Shown here one piece after another: positions 52,171 to 61,254 of a stretch of 64,000 nucleotides of DNA. The notes below the pieces were generated by a model. The model made no database searches and was not told the origin of the DNA. It worked only from the letters and a program-made list of their open reading frames with translations. The position numbers and the translations under genes were made by a program. Every line of letters begins with the position of its first letter. Position 1 is the stretch's first letter. Origin of the DNA: JBEKIK01 sp050013075 (GTDB lineage: Bacteria > Planctomycetota > Planctomycetia > Pirellulales > Thermoguttaceae); assembly GCA_050013075.1 (NCBI GenBank), contig JBEKFZ010000001.1, forward strand, positions 1 through 64,000. Direction: 5' to 3'.

Positions 52171-53526
52171 GTGCCCCAACCGCAGCGAATTACGCCCCGC
52201 ACGTTAAAAGGATTTCGCGATTATCTGCCCGAGGTAATGATCCCCCGGGAGCGGCTGATCGACACTGCCCGGCGGGTATATCGTTCGTATGGCTTTAGCC
52301 CGATCGACACCCCGGCCTTGGAGTATTTGGAAATTCTTGCCGGCAAAGGGAGCGAAGAGACCGACAAGCAGCTTTATAAGTTCAAGGATCACGGCGGGCG
52401 CGACGTCGGGCTTAGGTTCGATCTCACGGTGCCTTTGGCCCGATTCGCCGCCCAGCATATAAATGAGTTGGGCATTCCCTTTAAGCGATACCACATCGCC
52501 ACCGTTTGGCGGGGCGAAAACACGCAGCGCGGCCGATACCGCGAGTTCATGCAGTGCGATTTCGACACCATCGGTACCCGGTCCGTTGCCGCCGACATCG
52601 AAACTGTTTTAGTGATCCACGACCTGATGCGGGCGATAGGATTTACTAAATTTCAAATCCTGATAAATAATCGGATGCTGTTAACAGGTCTTTTGGAGCG
52701 GTTCGATCTGGTCGATAGAGCCGTGGCCGTGCTACGTGTACTAGATAAACTTAACAAAATCGGGCCCGATGCAGTGGCCGACGAATTGATTTCCTCTGTC
52801 GGCACGACACTTGAGCAGGCCCAACAGATTGTACGACTTTCGGAAATTTCCGGCAGCAATGACGAGATACTCCGACAGGTCCAACCCTTGGTTGAGACCA
52901 CAGAAAGGGGGCAAGAAGGCTTAGACAGACTCGACGAAGTCCTTTCAGGGGTTAAGGCAGGCGGTGTGCCAGAGTCGCAAGTGCGTTTGCATTTATCAAT
53001 CGCCCGGGGATTGGATTACTACACGGGCATGGTGTTTGAAACATATCTCAATGATCTGCCAAGTATCGGCAGCGTGTGTTCCGGCGGGCGGTTTGACAAT
53101 CTGGCCGAGTTGTTTACCGCCCAAGAATTGCCGGGCATCGGGGCCTCGCTGGGATTGGATCGGCTCTTGGCGGCAATGGAAGAATTACACATGATCGAGA
53201 AAGTCGCCACGACCGCGCCGGTGTTTATCCCATATTTTGATGCCTCCCGATTGCACGAATATCTCAAACTAGCAGCCGTCTTGCGCGCGGCGGGCATCGG
53301 CGTGGAGGTCTATCCCGACGCGAAAAAACTCGGCCAGCAATTAAAATACGCCGACCGCCGCGGCTTTCGCATTGCTCTGATAGCAGGTGCGGATGAATTT
53401 GCCGTAGGCCCAACTGGTATTTGCCAGGTAAAAGATCTGCAAACGGCCACGCAGCAAGACGTGCCGCTGGAACCTGATGCCTTAAGCTTGATAAAAGTTA
53501 TTCAAGACATATTACAACAGCAATAA
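52171..53526 (+). CDS. hisS: Histidyl-tRNA synthetase
   Basis: 451 residues, class II synthetase. Motif 1/2/3 areas visible: KGFRDYLPEVMIPRERLIDT, RFDLTVPLARFAAQH, WRGENTQRGRYREFMQCDFD, the histidine-specific GLDYYTGMVFE, and GIGASLGLDRLLAAM. The C-terminal anticodon-binding domain is present (VYPDAKKLGQQLKYADRRG). The GTG start lacks a clear SD. Full length. Confidence 0.97.
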   Translation: MPQPQRITPRTLKGFRDYLPEVMIPRERLIDTARRVYRSYGFSPIDTPALEYLEILAGKGSEETDKQLYKFKDHGGRDVGLRFDLTVPLARFAAQHINELGIPFKRYHIATVWRGENTQRGRYREFMQCDFDTIGTRSVAADIETVLVIHDLMRAIGFTKFQILINNRMLLTGLLERFDLVDRAVAVLRVLDKLNKIGPDAVADELISSVGTTLEQAQQIVRLSEISGSNDEILRQVQPLVETTERGQEGLDRLDEVLSGVKAGGVPESQVRLHLSIARGLDYYTGMVFETYLNDLPSIGSVCSGGRFDNLAELFTAQELPGIGASLGLDRLLAAMEELHMIEKVATTAPVFIPYFDASRLHEYLKLAAVLRAAGIGVEVYPDAKKLGQQLKYADRRGFRIALIAGADEFAVGPTGICQVKDLQTATQQDVPLEPDALSLIKVIQDILQQQ

Positions 53527-53549
53527 TTTGCCTTGCAACTATTTTCATC

Positions 53550-53630
53550 ACGAAAGCACGAAATATCGAAAACACGAAACAAATATTCTAATTTTTTTTC
53601 GTACTTTCGTCTTTTCGTGTTTTCGTGTTA
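53550..53630. terminator. Long imperfect inverted repeat after hisS
   Basis: Left arm made of cacgaaagcacgaaatatcg and gaaaacacgaaac words, right arm of gtactttcgtcttttcgtgt and tttcgtgtt, with ttttttt between: a bidirectional terminator-like hairpin. Confidence 0.55.
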
Positions 53631-53651
53631 AAAAATTATGAGTCTATTTAT

Positions 53652-54257
53652 ATGGCCAACCGCGATAATCATTACGAAGCGGCGTTTGAGGAGTATCTGC
53701 GCGGCCGCGGGGTGCCTTATGTGGCGGTGGACGAGGCGCGGCGTAGCCTGCTTTCAAACGGGGCCTCAATCAAAAGTCTGGATTTCATCGTTTCAGCGCC
53801 GCTTCAGATCGCCTGGCTGGTCGATGTCAAGGGCCGGCGGTTTCCCTCGGGCGACGGGCAAAAACAATACTGGAAAAATTGGTCCACTGCCGACGACCTG
53901 CGGAGTCTGGCCCGGTGGGAGCAGCTTTTTGGGGCGAATTTTCACGGGCTGTTCGTATTCGCTTACGACGTGCTGGGCGACCGTGCTCCGCTGCCGGCTG
54001 AGGAACTTTTCGGGCACCGGGGGAAATTGTATGGATTCGTGGCCGTGCCGCTTTCGGCTTATCTGGGTCACGCGAGGATGATCTCGCCCCGCTGGGACAC
54101 GCTGGCCATGCCCACGGCCAAGTTTCGCCATTTCGCCCGGCCGTTAAGTGATCTATTGGGACGGGATTCGGTAAATGCAGAATGTGGAATGATGAAGGAT
54201 AAATGCAAAATGCCGGAGGTTATAAACTGCGATCTGGAGGATGAAACTGATTTCTGA
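53652..54257 (+). CDS. Conserved hypothetical protein with nuclease-like motif
   Basis: 201 residues from MANRDNHYEAAFEEYLRGRG. SLDFIVSAPLQIAWLVDVKG shows an E...D...DVK order like a PD-(D/E)XK nuclease core: Glu in the first helix, Asp in SLDF, and VDVKGR. The rest (WKNWSTADDLRSLARWEQLF, GLFVFAYDVLG) looks like a conserved planctomycete family. The last 25 residues come from spacer-like sequence. Function unknown; nuclease-like fold is inferred. Confidence 0.6.
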   Translation: MANRDNHYEAAFEEYLRGRGVPYVAVDEARRSLLSNGASIKSLDFIVSAPLQIAWLVDVKGRRFPSGDGQKQYWKNWSTADDLRSLARWEQLFGANFHGLFVFAYDVLGDRAPLPAEELFGHRGKLYGFVAVPLSAYLGHARMISPRWDTLAMPTAKFRHFARPLSDLLGRDSVNAECGMMKDKCKMPEVINCDLEDETDF

Positions 54258-54456
54258 AAACTTCAATGAAACCGCTTGCGGTTTCGCATTGCCCACTGCC
54301 CATTTAAAACTCACAAACTACTTGCTACGCGGCCTTTTTGCCGTGGGCGATTGACATACCCGCCTTTCATGGTTTATGCTGGATGTTATGCGGAGATTAG
54401 AAAACAAGAAAGTGCTCATGGAGCATCCAACAAGGTTGGAGTATGAGGTTTTTCCA

Positions 54457-54723
54457 ATGCGGAATTTACTATCGATTCGTCGAACCGTGCAATCTGCTCT
54501 TTTGGCCGTTGCCGTTTGGATGGGCTGCGAGGCGATGGTTCTGGCAAAAGACACCCCTGGCGGCGCCTCGACCACCGAGGGCGGCGGGGCCTGGGTTGCG
54601 GCTTATATGATTGTACTTTTAGTGGTATCCCTGGGCCTGATAGTGGTCTGCAAATCGAGCGGCCGCCGCGACCGCGCCAAGCCGGAAGTCTATGCCGAGG
54701 CAAAAGCCCTGCCCAAAGAATAG
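54457..54723 (+). CDS. Small membrane protein with signal peptide
   Basis: 88 residues from ATG 54457 (gagg upstream). Signal-like segment SALLAVAVWMGCEAMVLAKD, a Gly/Thr-rich loop, a transmembrane segment AAYMIVLLVVSLGLIVVC and a basic tail SSGRRDRAKPE, giving an external loop and cytoplasmic tail. It ends 53 bp before dnaE. Function unknown. Confidence 0.6.
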   Translation: MRNLLSIRRTVQSALLAVAVWMGCEAMVLAKDTPGGASTTEGGGAWVAAYMIVLLVVSLGLIVVCKSSGRRDRAKPEVYAEAKALPKE

Positions 54724-54776
54724 CAACAATAGCCGGTTGAGGATTGTTTTCCGCCATAGACAACATGGAGGGTCTC

Positions 54777-57700
54777 ATGAGCTCGCCGCCGCCGTTTGTG
54801 CATTTGCATTGTCACAGTCATTACAGCCTGTTGGACGGGGCCGGAAGGATTCGCGATCTCTTAGAGCGCGCACAGGCGCTGAGGATGAACGCTCTGGCAC
54901 TTACGGATCACGGAAACCTGTACGGAGCGATAAAATTCTATCAACAGGCCAAGGAACTTTCTATCAATCCGATCCTGGGATTGGAGGCATACATAGCGCC
55001 GGGCTCGCGGTTTCAAAAAGAAGCGGCGGGAATGAAAGAGGCCAGTTATCATCTTACGCTTCTGGCCCAAAATCGCAGGGGATTCCAAAATCTTATAAAA
55101 CTTTCTTCGGCGGCGTTTTTGGAAGGGTTTTATTTTCGGCCGCGGATCGACAAGGAACTCCTCGAAGCCCATAACCAAGGCCTGATCTGCCTGAGCGGCT
55201 GCATTTCCAGCGAGATCAATCGGCTGATCCTATCGGGGAACCAGTCGAACCTGGAAAAAGCCCGGCAGGTTATCGCCTGGTTCCAAAAGGTTTTCGGCGA
55301 GCGATATTTTATCGAGATCCAGAACAACGGCATGGAGTCGCAGCGGATCGCCCTGACGGCGGCGGTCGATCTGGCCCGGCAAATGGGCGTGCCAACCGTA
55401 GCCACCAGCGACGTGCATTACGTCCGCCGCGAAGACGCCGAGGCCCAGGATATTCTCCTCTGCGTAAACACCGGCAAGTTCCGCACCGACACCAACCGCA
55501 TGCGCATGGAGACCAACGAGTTTTATCTGCGCAGTCCGGAGGAAATGTACGCGGCCTTTCCTGGGCAGGAAGACGCGGTCCGCCGGTCGCAGGAGATCGC
55601 CGATTCGGTTGACATCGAATTGGAGTTGGGCCGCCGCCATTTTCCGGTCTTTACGCCGCCGGAGGGCAAGATTTCGGAAGATTATCTGCGCGAGTTGTGC
55701 CTGGCCGGACTAAACCAACGGTATGCGCATCGCGAGGATCGCTTGAAGGACGGAAAGCTTTCCGACGAGGTGACGGCCCGCCTGGAGCGCGAACTCGGCG
55801 TGATCAACAAGTTGGGATTCGCGAATTACTTTCTCATCGTGTGGGATTTCGTGCGATTCGCCCGATCGAAAAAGATTCCCGCCACCGCCCGGGGCTCGGG
55901 TGTGGGATCGCTGGTGTCCTACGCCTTGCATCTTAGTCACGTTTGCCCGCTGGATTTCGATTTGTTGTTCGAGCGGTTTTTGGACGAGAGCCGGCGCGAG
56001 GCCCCGGATATCGACATCGACTTCTGCCAGCAGCGTCGCAACGAGGTGATCCAGTACGTCAAGGACAAGTACGGCATGGCTAACGTGGCGCAGATCGGCA
56101 CATTCGGCACGTTGCAGGCCCGGGCGGCGATCCGCGACGTGGGCCGGGCGCTGGGCCTTCCCATCCCGCGAGTAGACGCCGTGGTCGCCCTGGTGCCCGA
56201 CGAATTGAACATCACCCTGGAAAAAGCCCTGGAAAAAAGCGAGGGCCTGCAAAAGATCTACGAGGGCGACGGCCAGGTCCGCGAACTGTTGAATCTGGCC
56301 AGGCAGATCGAAGGCCTGGCCCGCAACGTGGGCACTCACGCCGCCGCCGTGGTCATCGCCGACCGCCCGCTTACCGAATACACCCCGGTGCAGCACGTGC
56401 AAAACAAGGAAGAAGTGATCACGCAATGGGCCATGGGCGACGTGGAGCGGGCCGGGCTGTTGAAGATGGATTTTCTCGGGCTGAGGAACTTGACGATCCT
56501 TTCGAAAGTCGTCGATCTGATCCAAGAGACCACCGGTCAACTGGTCGATCCGTATCAATTCCCGCTGGACGACAAAGAGACCTTCGCCCTGCTTTGCCGC
56601 GGCGAGACAAAGGGCGTTTTTCAGTTGGAAAGCGGGGGAATTCGCGACCTGTTGCAGCGGATGAAGCCCGACAGTTTTCTGGACATCATCGCCACCAACG
56701 CCCTTTATCGGCCCGGCCCGCTGGAAGGCGGCATGATCGACGAGTACATGCAGGTAAAACACGGCCGGAAAAAGGCCGAGTATAAACATCCGCTGATGAA
56801 GGAAGTGCTCGAAGAGACGCACGGCGTGATGGTCTACCAGGAACAGGTAATGCGGATCATCAGCGGCCTGGGCGGCATCGAACTGGCCAACGCCTACAGT
56901 TGCATCAAGGCCATAAGTAAAAAGAAACTGGAGTCAATCGCCAAGTATCGCGAGCAGTTCGTCGCGGGCGCACACGAAAAGGGCCTGTCGAAAAAGGAAG
57001 CGGCCGAGCTGTTCGGCATGATCGAAAAATTCGCCGGGTATGGGTTCAACAAGAGCCATTCGACGGCATACGCGCTGATCGCCTACATGACGGCGTATTT
57101 GAAGGCGCACTGGCCGGTGGAATTCATGGCCGCGCTTTTGTCGAGCGATATTCCCGGGCGGAATTTCAAGCGGAAAGATTCGCTGGTCGAGCATTTGGAA
57201 GACTGCCAGCGGATGAACATCACCGTCGAGCCGCCGGACGTGAACGCCTCGGATGTGGATTTTTCGGTGGCCGAAGGGAAAATTCGCTTCGGGCTGTCGG
57301 CCATCAAGGGTTGCGGAGGGGCTGCGTCCTTGGCGATCGTCCAGGAACGCAAAACCCGGGGGGCATTTCGCAGTATATTCGACTTCTGCGAACGGCTCGA
57401 TCCGGGCGCGGTAAATCGCACGGCCATCGAATCGCTCGTCAAGGCCGGGGCGTTCGACACGCTGGGGGCGAGGCGCTCGCAAGTGTTCGCCGCCGTGGAT
57501 CGGGCTTTGCAATCCGGGGCGGCGGCCGCGTCCGACCGGCGCTCCGGACAACGCGGCCTGTTCGACGACGCCGACGAACCGGCCGAAACCGACGCGACCT
57601 TGCTGCCCGAATTGCCCGAGTGGGATGAAAAAGAAAAACTTGCCCGGGAAAAAGAAGTGCTGGGCTTTTATCTGACCAGCCATCCGCTGAGCGAGCATCT

Positions 57701-58328
57701 CGGCACTCTGTCGGCATATTGCTCGCACACCACCGAGGCCGCCGCGAAGTTGGAGCATCGCACCGAGGTGATGCTGGGCGGGTTGGTTTCGGCCATAGCC
57801 GTTAAACATTCCAAGCGAGCCGATCCGGGCCGGCCCACCCGGTACGCCATGTTCGACCTGGAAGACACCGAGGGCGCCATCCGCTGCATCTGCTGGCCGG
57901 AGCAGTTTGTGATCTATGAAGATGTTATCAAGCCCGACGCGATCGTGGTCGCTCGCGGCGCGGTCGATAAGCGGCCGGGCAGCGAGGAGGTGAATCTGAT
58001 CGTCAACGAGATCATTCCCCTGGCCGATTTGTCTGCCCGATACACCCGAGGCGTCTTGATACGCATAGACGAGGGTCATCACGGCCCGCAAAAACTCCAG
58101 CAGCTCCACGAAATACTCCGCGGCTATCCCGGCAAGGCCGAACTGCAACTAATGATCTGCCTAGCCGACGGCAGCAAAGTATCCTGCAAATGCTCGGACC
58201 TGTCGCTTACGATCAACGCCGAAATGCGTACCCGCGTGGACGAACTGCTAGGACAAGGCAACTTCCGCCTGATAACCGCCGCGCCGTCGGTCGGGGCAAA
58301 GAACGGAAATGGGCGCGGATGGCGTTAA
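54777..58328 (+). CDS. dnaE: DNA polymerase III alpha subunit
   Basis: 1183 residues from the ATG preceded by ggaggg. PHP domain (FVHLHCHSHYSLLDGAGRI), C-family polymerase palm with catalytic acidic block PDIDIDFCQQRRNEVIQYV, fingers GTHAAAVVIADRPL, then helix-hairpin-helix and OB region (MLGGLVSAIAVKHSKRAD). Chromosomal replicase. The 3' end has a second, diverged copy downstream at 59221-59336, behind a toxin-antitoxin pair. Confidence 0.97.
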   Translation: MSSPPPFVHLHCHSHYSLLDGAGRIRDLLERAQALRMNALALTDHGNLYGAIKFYQQAKELSINPILGLEAYIAPGSRFQKEAAGMKEASYHLTLLAQNRRGFQNLIKLSSAAFLEGFYFRPRIDKELLEAHNQGLICLSGCISSEINRLILSGNQSNLEKARQVIAWFQKVFGERYFIEIQNNGMESQRIALTAAVDLARQMGVPTVATSDVHYVRREDAEAQDILLCVNTGKFRTDTNRMRMETNEFYLRSPEEMYAAFPGQEDAVRRSQEIADSVDIELELGRRHFPVFTPPEGKISEDYLRELCLAGLNQRYAHREDRLKDGKLSDEVTARLERELGVINKLGFANYFLIVWDFVRFARSKKIPATARGSGVGSLVSYALHLSHVCPLDFDLLFERFLDESRREAPDIDIDFCQQRRNEVIQYVKDKYGMANVAQIGTFGTLQARAAIRDVGRALGLPIPRVDAVVALVPDELNITLEKALEKSEGLQKIYEGDGQVRELLNLARQIEGLARNVGTHAAAVVIADRPLTEYTPVQHVQNKEEVITQWAMGDVERAGLLKMDFLGLRNLTILSKVVDLIQETTGQLVDPYQFPLDDKETFALLCRGETKGVFQLESGGIRDLLQRMKPDSFLDIIATNALYRPGPLEGGMIDEYMQVKHGRKKAEYKHPLMKEVLEETHGVMVYQEQVMRIISGLGGIELANAYSCIKAISKKKLESIAKYREQFVAGAHEKGLSKKEAAELFGMIEKFAGYGFNKSHSTAYALIAYMTAYLKAHWPVEFMAALLSSDIPGRNFKRKDSLVEHLEDCQRMNITVEPPDVNASDVDFSVAEGKIRFGLSAIKGCGGAASLAIVQERKTRGAFRSIFDFCERLDPGAVNRTAIESLVKAGAFDTLGARRSQVFAAVDRALQSGAAAASDRRSGQRGLFDDADEPAETDATLLPELPEWDEKEKLAREKEVLGFYLTSHPLSEHLGTLSAYCSHTTEAAAKLEHRTEVMLGGLVSAIAVKHSKRADPGRPTRYAMFDLEDTEGAIRCICWPEQFVIYEDVIKPDAIVVARGAVDKRPGSEEVNLIVNEIIPLADLSARYTRGVLIRIDEGHHGPQKLQQLHEILRGYPGKAELQLMICLADGSKVSCKCSDLSLTINAEMRTRVDELLGQGNFRLITAAPSVGAKNGNGRGWR

Positions 58329-58456
58329 AGGTAGATTGGACGTATTCAAGCACTCAATGACTTAATTGGACAATCTATAATAACCTGATTGGCATAACTT
58401 GTTGTTTTTTTAAATACCATATTGTATAATCTACTATATTCGGAGAAAATCATCCT

Positions 58457-58708
58457 ATGGTTCACATGACATTCGACATGCCGGAAGAGGCACTGTCTGC
58501 ACTGCGAATCGACGCCGAAAACTTCACTCGGGAGTTGAGATTAGCCGCCGCTGTGAAATGGTATGAAATGCGTCGAGTCAGTCAAGATAGAGCAGCCAAA
58601 ATCGCCGGCCTTTCTCGCGCGGAGTTCCTTGCGGCACTAGCGCAATTCAGTGTCTCGCCATACCAGTACACCGCAGAGGAGGCACTGGAGGAAGCCGGCC
58701 GTGAATGA
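58457..58708 (+). CDS. UPF0175-family antitoxin-like protein
   Basis: 83 residues: MVHMTFDMPEEALSALRIDA, AAVKWYEMRRVSQDRAAKIA and GLSRAEFLAALAQFSVSPYQ, the UPF0175 pattern with a ribbon-helix-helix-like or HTH role. It overlaps the DUF3368 gene by 8 nt. The pair is a known toxin-antitoxin layout. A tataat-like promoter lies at about 58420-58430. Confidence 0.88.
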   Translation: MVHMTFDMPEEALSALRIDAENFTRELRLAAAVKWYEMRRVSQDRAAKIAGLSRAEFLAALAQFSVSPYQYTAEEALEEAGRE

Positions 58709-59207
58709 CTGGGTAGTAAACGCCTCGCCTGTCATTGCCCTTGCCAAAATAGACCGACTTCATTTATTGCACGATTTGTGCTGGAAACTTCTTATTCCAG
58801 AGGCAGTTGTTGCGGAAATTCTTGCCGGTCCGGCTATTGATCCAGCCCGGCAGGCATTGGAACGCGGTTGGATTGTAGAAGTCGCTCCACATAGCATTGT
58901 CCCTGATCTGCTTGAATGGGGACTCGGAACGGGAGAGACTGCCGTACTAGCGGTGGCAATGGAAAGAAAGCCGGCGACCGCTGTACTCGACGATGCGGCA
59001 GCGCGTACCTGCGCTAAAGCCTTCGGCATCCCAGTCGTCGGAACGATAGGGTTAATACTTCGAGCAAAGCAAAAGGCTATAATCCCTTCGGCTGCCGACT
59101 TGTTCCGATCGCTGCGTGAGGCGGGCTTTTACATGGATGATAATTTGGTCCGCTCGGCTCTAGAAGGCATTGGTGAAACATGGCCCGCTAGCAATGAATC
59201 GCCCTGA
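58701..59207 (+). CDS. DUF3368 PIN-like toxin
   Basis: 168 residues from GTG 58701 (VNDWVVNASPVIALAKIDRL). PIN-like acidic residues: Asp in the NASP region, Glu in GTGETAVLAVA and Asp in AVLDDAAAR. GIPVVGTIGLILRAKQKAII is the DUF3368 signature. Probable RNase toxin partnered with the UPF0175 protein. SD ggagg lies inside the upstream gene. Confidence 0.9.
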   Translation: MNDWVVNASPVIALAKIDRLHLLHDLCWKLLIPEAVVAEILAGPAIDPARQALERGWIVEVAPHSIVPDLLEWGLGTGETAVLAVAMERKPATAVLDDAAARTCAKAFGIPVVGTIGLILRAKQKAIIPSAADLFRSLREAGFYMDDNLVRSALEGIGETWPASNESP

Positions 59208-59220
59208 TTTCCCCCAAAAA

Positions 59221-59336
59221 ACACCTCCGAACTCCGCACCCGCGTGGACGACCTCCTAGGCCAAGGCAGCTTCCGCCTGATAACCGCCGCACCGGCGGTT
59301 GGGGCAAAGAACGGCAACGGCCGCGGCTGGAGATAA
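59221..59336 (+). pseudogene. dnaE: Second, diverged copy of the dnaE 3' end
   Basis: About 38 codons matching the last codons of dnaE (58209-58328): reads ELRTRVDDLLGQGSFRLITA, then APAVGAKNGNGRGWR and stop. Differences are mostly synonymous (for example gacctcctaggccaaggcag versus gaactgctaggacaaggcaa), so this is not a recent duplicate. It is most likely the original gene end, displaced when the toxin-antitoxin pair arrived with a homologous dnaE end. Confidence 0.9.
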
Positions 59337-59610
59337 TTGGAAAATCTATACCGATTCCGAAGCCAAACAGATTGTGTGCCACTGGCTTTGCCAGTGCATA
59401 GTGGACGGATTGTTATTCCATTGACCTCCAGGTAAAATCGGGAAAATAGAGCCATCAAGGTCGTTACAGTCTTATCGTAAGTCCAATGCGATATTAATTT
59501 GGAAAAGCCCGACTTGTCCTCGTTTGTGGACTAATAGTCGGGAGACTACCCTATCAAGAGTAAAAAATTAATTTATAAATAAGTTGAATTTATAAAAAAG
59601 GATATTATTT
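59337..59610. other. Intergenic region with a dispersed palindrome
   Basis: No gene. Contains gtgccactggctttgccagt (about 59377-59397), another short palindrome of the REP type; the right half is AT-rich. Confidence 0.5.
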
Positions 59611-60123
59611 ATGTGGGTAACACAAACCTATCTCGGTAATGTTGAGCTTGATGCCAATTTCTTCGTGTATTATCTCTATGAAGAGTATAATCCTGATCAG
59701 AAGGGACTTACTGAGAATCTACAACGGCATCTTGAAGACCTTGGTGAAGTATACGGCGATAAGGTCTCGTTAATGATGCCAAATCCTAGATTTGCCGGTC
59801 GAATAGAGTCAGAGGTTCGTGATTTTCCAAAATTGTGGATGGCTGTACATGAGATGCTTCCTGGACTTTTATTGTCACCAGTTCCACTAATCAAGTTGAA
59901 GGAGTCGCTCAAAGGTTGTAAGTTCATTCCATTTAAGAGTAATGATTCCAAGTTTTTGAGTAGCATGATCCGCTCTATCCGCCAACTCGCGGACAGTGCG
60001 ATAGAGTCCGCGAATGTTTCCCAAGCCAAAAAACTTTCGTGGCTCGAACGCCTCTTTAATGCAATTGAAATAAAGCCGGGAATGTTGGGTGTGAATATCG
60101 ACATTAAGCGTCTGGCAGAATGA
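59611..60123 (+). CDS. Hypothetical protein, AT-rich, family unknown
   Basis: 170 residues, no recognised domain. Features: YLGNVELDANFFVYYLYEEY at the start, a middle PKLWMAVHEMLPGLLLSPVP and a charged helical C-terminus SQAKKLSWLERLFNAIEIKP. An rRNA-like ribosome site is weak, but the frame is long and AT-rich like acquired genes. It lies in a patch of toxin-antitoxin debris. Could be part of a defence or persistence locus; not provable here. Confidence 0.5.
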   Translation: MWVTQTYLGNVELDANFFVYYLYEEYNPDQKGLTENLQRHLEDLGEVYGDKVSLMMPNPRFAGRIESEVRDFPKLWMAVHEMLPGLLLSPVPLIKLKESLKGCKFIPFKSNDSKFLSSMIRSIRQLADSAIESANVSQAKKLSWLERLFNAIEIKPGMLGVNIDIKRLAE

Positions 60124-60212
60124 CACGCCAGGGTGCCATTGCTAGCTTGTCCAGCAGTGACGACTTCTTGACAGGGAATGATGGTTATTGCATCGATCAT
60201 ACTCGAGCCTAT

Positions 60213-60347
60213 CTACGATTCCGTAATTCCGAGGTCGCGGCAGATTTTTCGGGCCAGGAGGTTGTTGATTTCGCTGTGGCGGGGAACGGCGGATCGGCGG
60301 CGGTTTTCGGGATTGCCCCACCAAGAATGTTTTGCGCCTTCACGCGG
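60213..60347 (-). pseudogene. HicA toxin remnant (C-terminal part)
   Basis: Same frame as the NYN gene, directly after its stop: reads PREGAKHSWWGNPENRRRSA, then VPRHSEINNLLARKICRDLG and ITES stop. The SAVPRHSEIN...ARKICRDLGI end is typical of HicA-type mRNA interferases. The N-terminal part with the start is missing, so the gene was cut, probably when the NYN gene came in. Confidence 0.75.
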
Positions 60348-60989
60348 CTACGGACCGATATCTCGCCGTTTTGGTCGATAATCTCTTGGATCTATACAAG
60401 CATCGTAAGTTGCGCGATCAATACTAATCCAATCCGTTTTGTTGATTCCTCGCTTGTTGCTGGATGTGGGACTGAGAGGAAAGGCCGACATGATTTTTAT
60501 CCAGCGATTTTGTTCTGCTGCAAATACGCGCACCTCATCAGCCACTTCTGAAAAATCCTGGTCTTGGCTGAACAATAAAACTACATCGAGTTCATTTTTT
60601 CGCACCATGCGAATAATGTCCAAGGCGATACGTATATCAATTCCCTTTTCCTCTCCAATCACAGTCGAGATCTCAATGTCCTTCGCAATTTTGATTTTTT
60701 TGGATCGATATCTCAGCGGGCGCGAGAAGACTACGATGCCCTTTCGTGACATATCAAGGAGTTTGGCTGACCAAAAACTATTCCAAAAAGAATCGTCGTG
60801 AGAGGTGGGAATTCCTGTATAGAAACGAATTCCATGAAGATTCAATCCTCTTTTTATGCAGATCTGTGAAGCGAGTGCAAGCGGTGAATAGTTGGGATAT
60901 TCGTACCCAAATGCATCGCGAGCATGATGAAATAGATTTTGCCCGTCAAAGAACGCTACTGTACGTTTGGTAGATGGTTCTTGGAGCAT
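60348..60989 (-). CDS. NYN-domain (LabA/PIN-like) protein
   Basis: 213 residues. NYN RNase-fold acidic residues are seen: Asp in TVAFFDGQNLFHHARD, Asp in KGIDIRIALDIIRM and DQD in VVLLFSQDQDFSEV. LabA/NYN proteins are predicted RNases linked to defence and RNA turnover. Its stop codon is also the boundary of the hicA remnant, so its last residues (RPKRRDIGP) may not be the native end. A GC hairpin followed by an A/T-rich stretch precedes it. Confidence 0.87.
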   Translation of the reverse strand: MLQEPSTKRTVAFFDGQNLFHHARDAFGYEYPNYSPLALASQICIKRGLNLHGIRFYTGIPTSHDDSFWNSFWSAKLLDMSRKGIVVFSRPLRYRSKKIKIAKDIEISTVIGEEKGIDIRIALDIIRMVRKNELDVVLLFSQDQDFSEVADEVRVFAAEQNRWIKIMSAFPLSPTSSNKRGINKTDWISIDRATYDACIDPRDYRPKRRDIGP

Positions 60990-61254
60990 GGCGTAAAAAA
61001 ATAACCCCGCCGGGGCCTTTCGGCAAGTCCAGCGGGGAGCAAATGCGTTTGAATCTAATTAATTATACCTGTATTTGCAGTGCAAATACACCATAGAAAA
61101 TATAATCGTCTATTTTAGGAGTTATTTTAATAAATGCAAATATTTTTTTGCCACAATTGATATATCTGATTGCTGTATAACTACTTATAAATGAACATAC
61201 CCCCCCGCTATTGTGGTATTCGGTTAATTGTACCTCATACATCACAAATGTCTG
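60990..61254. other. Intergenic region with hairpin
   Basis: No gene. ccccgccggggcctttcggc...ccagcgggg at about 61004-61040 is a terminator-like GC stem; the rest is AT-rich. Confidence 0.45.

Noticed and set aside
55710..56822. 370-codon and neighbouring 404-codon minus-strand frames over dnaE
   Set aside because: Antisense shadows of dnaE, whose catalytic motifs are intact.
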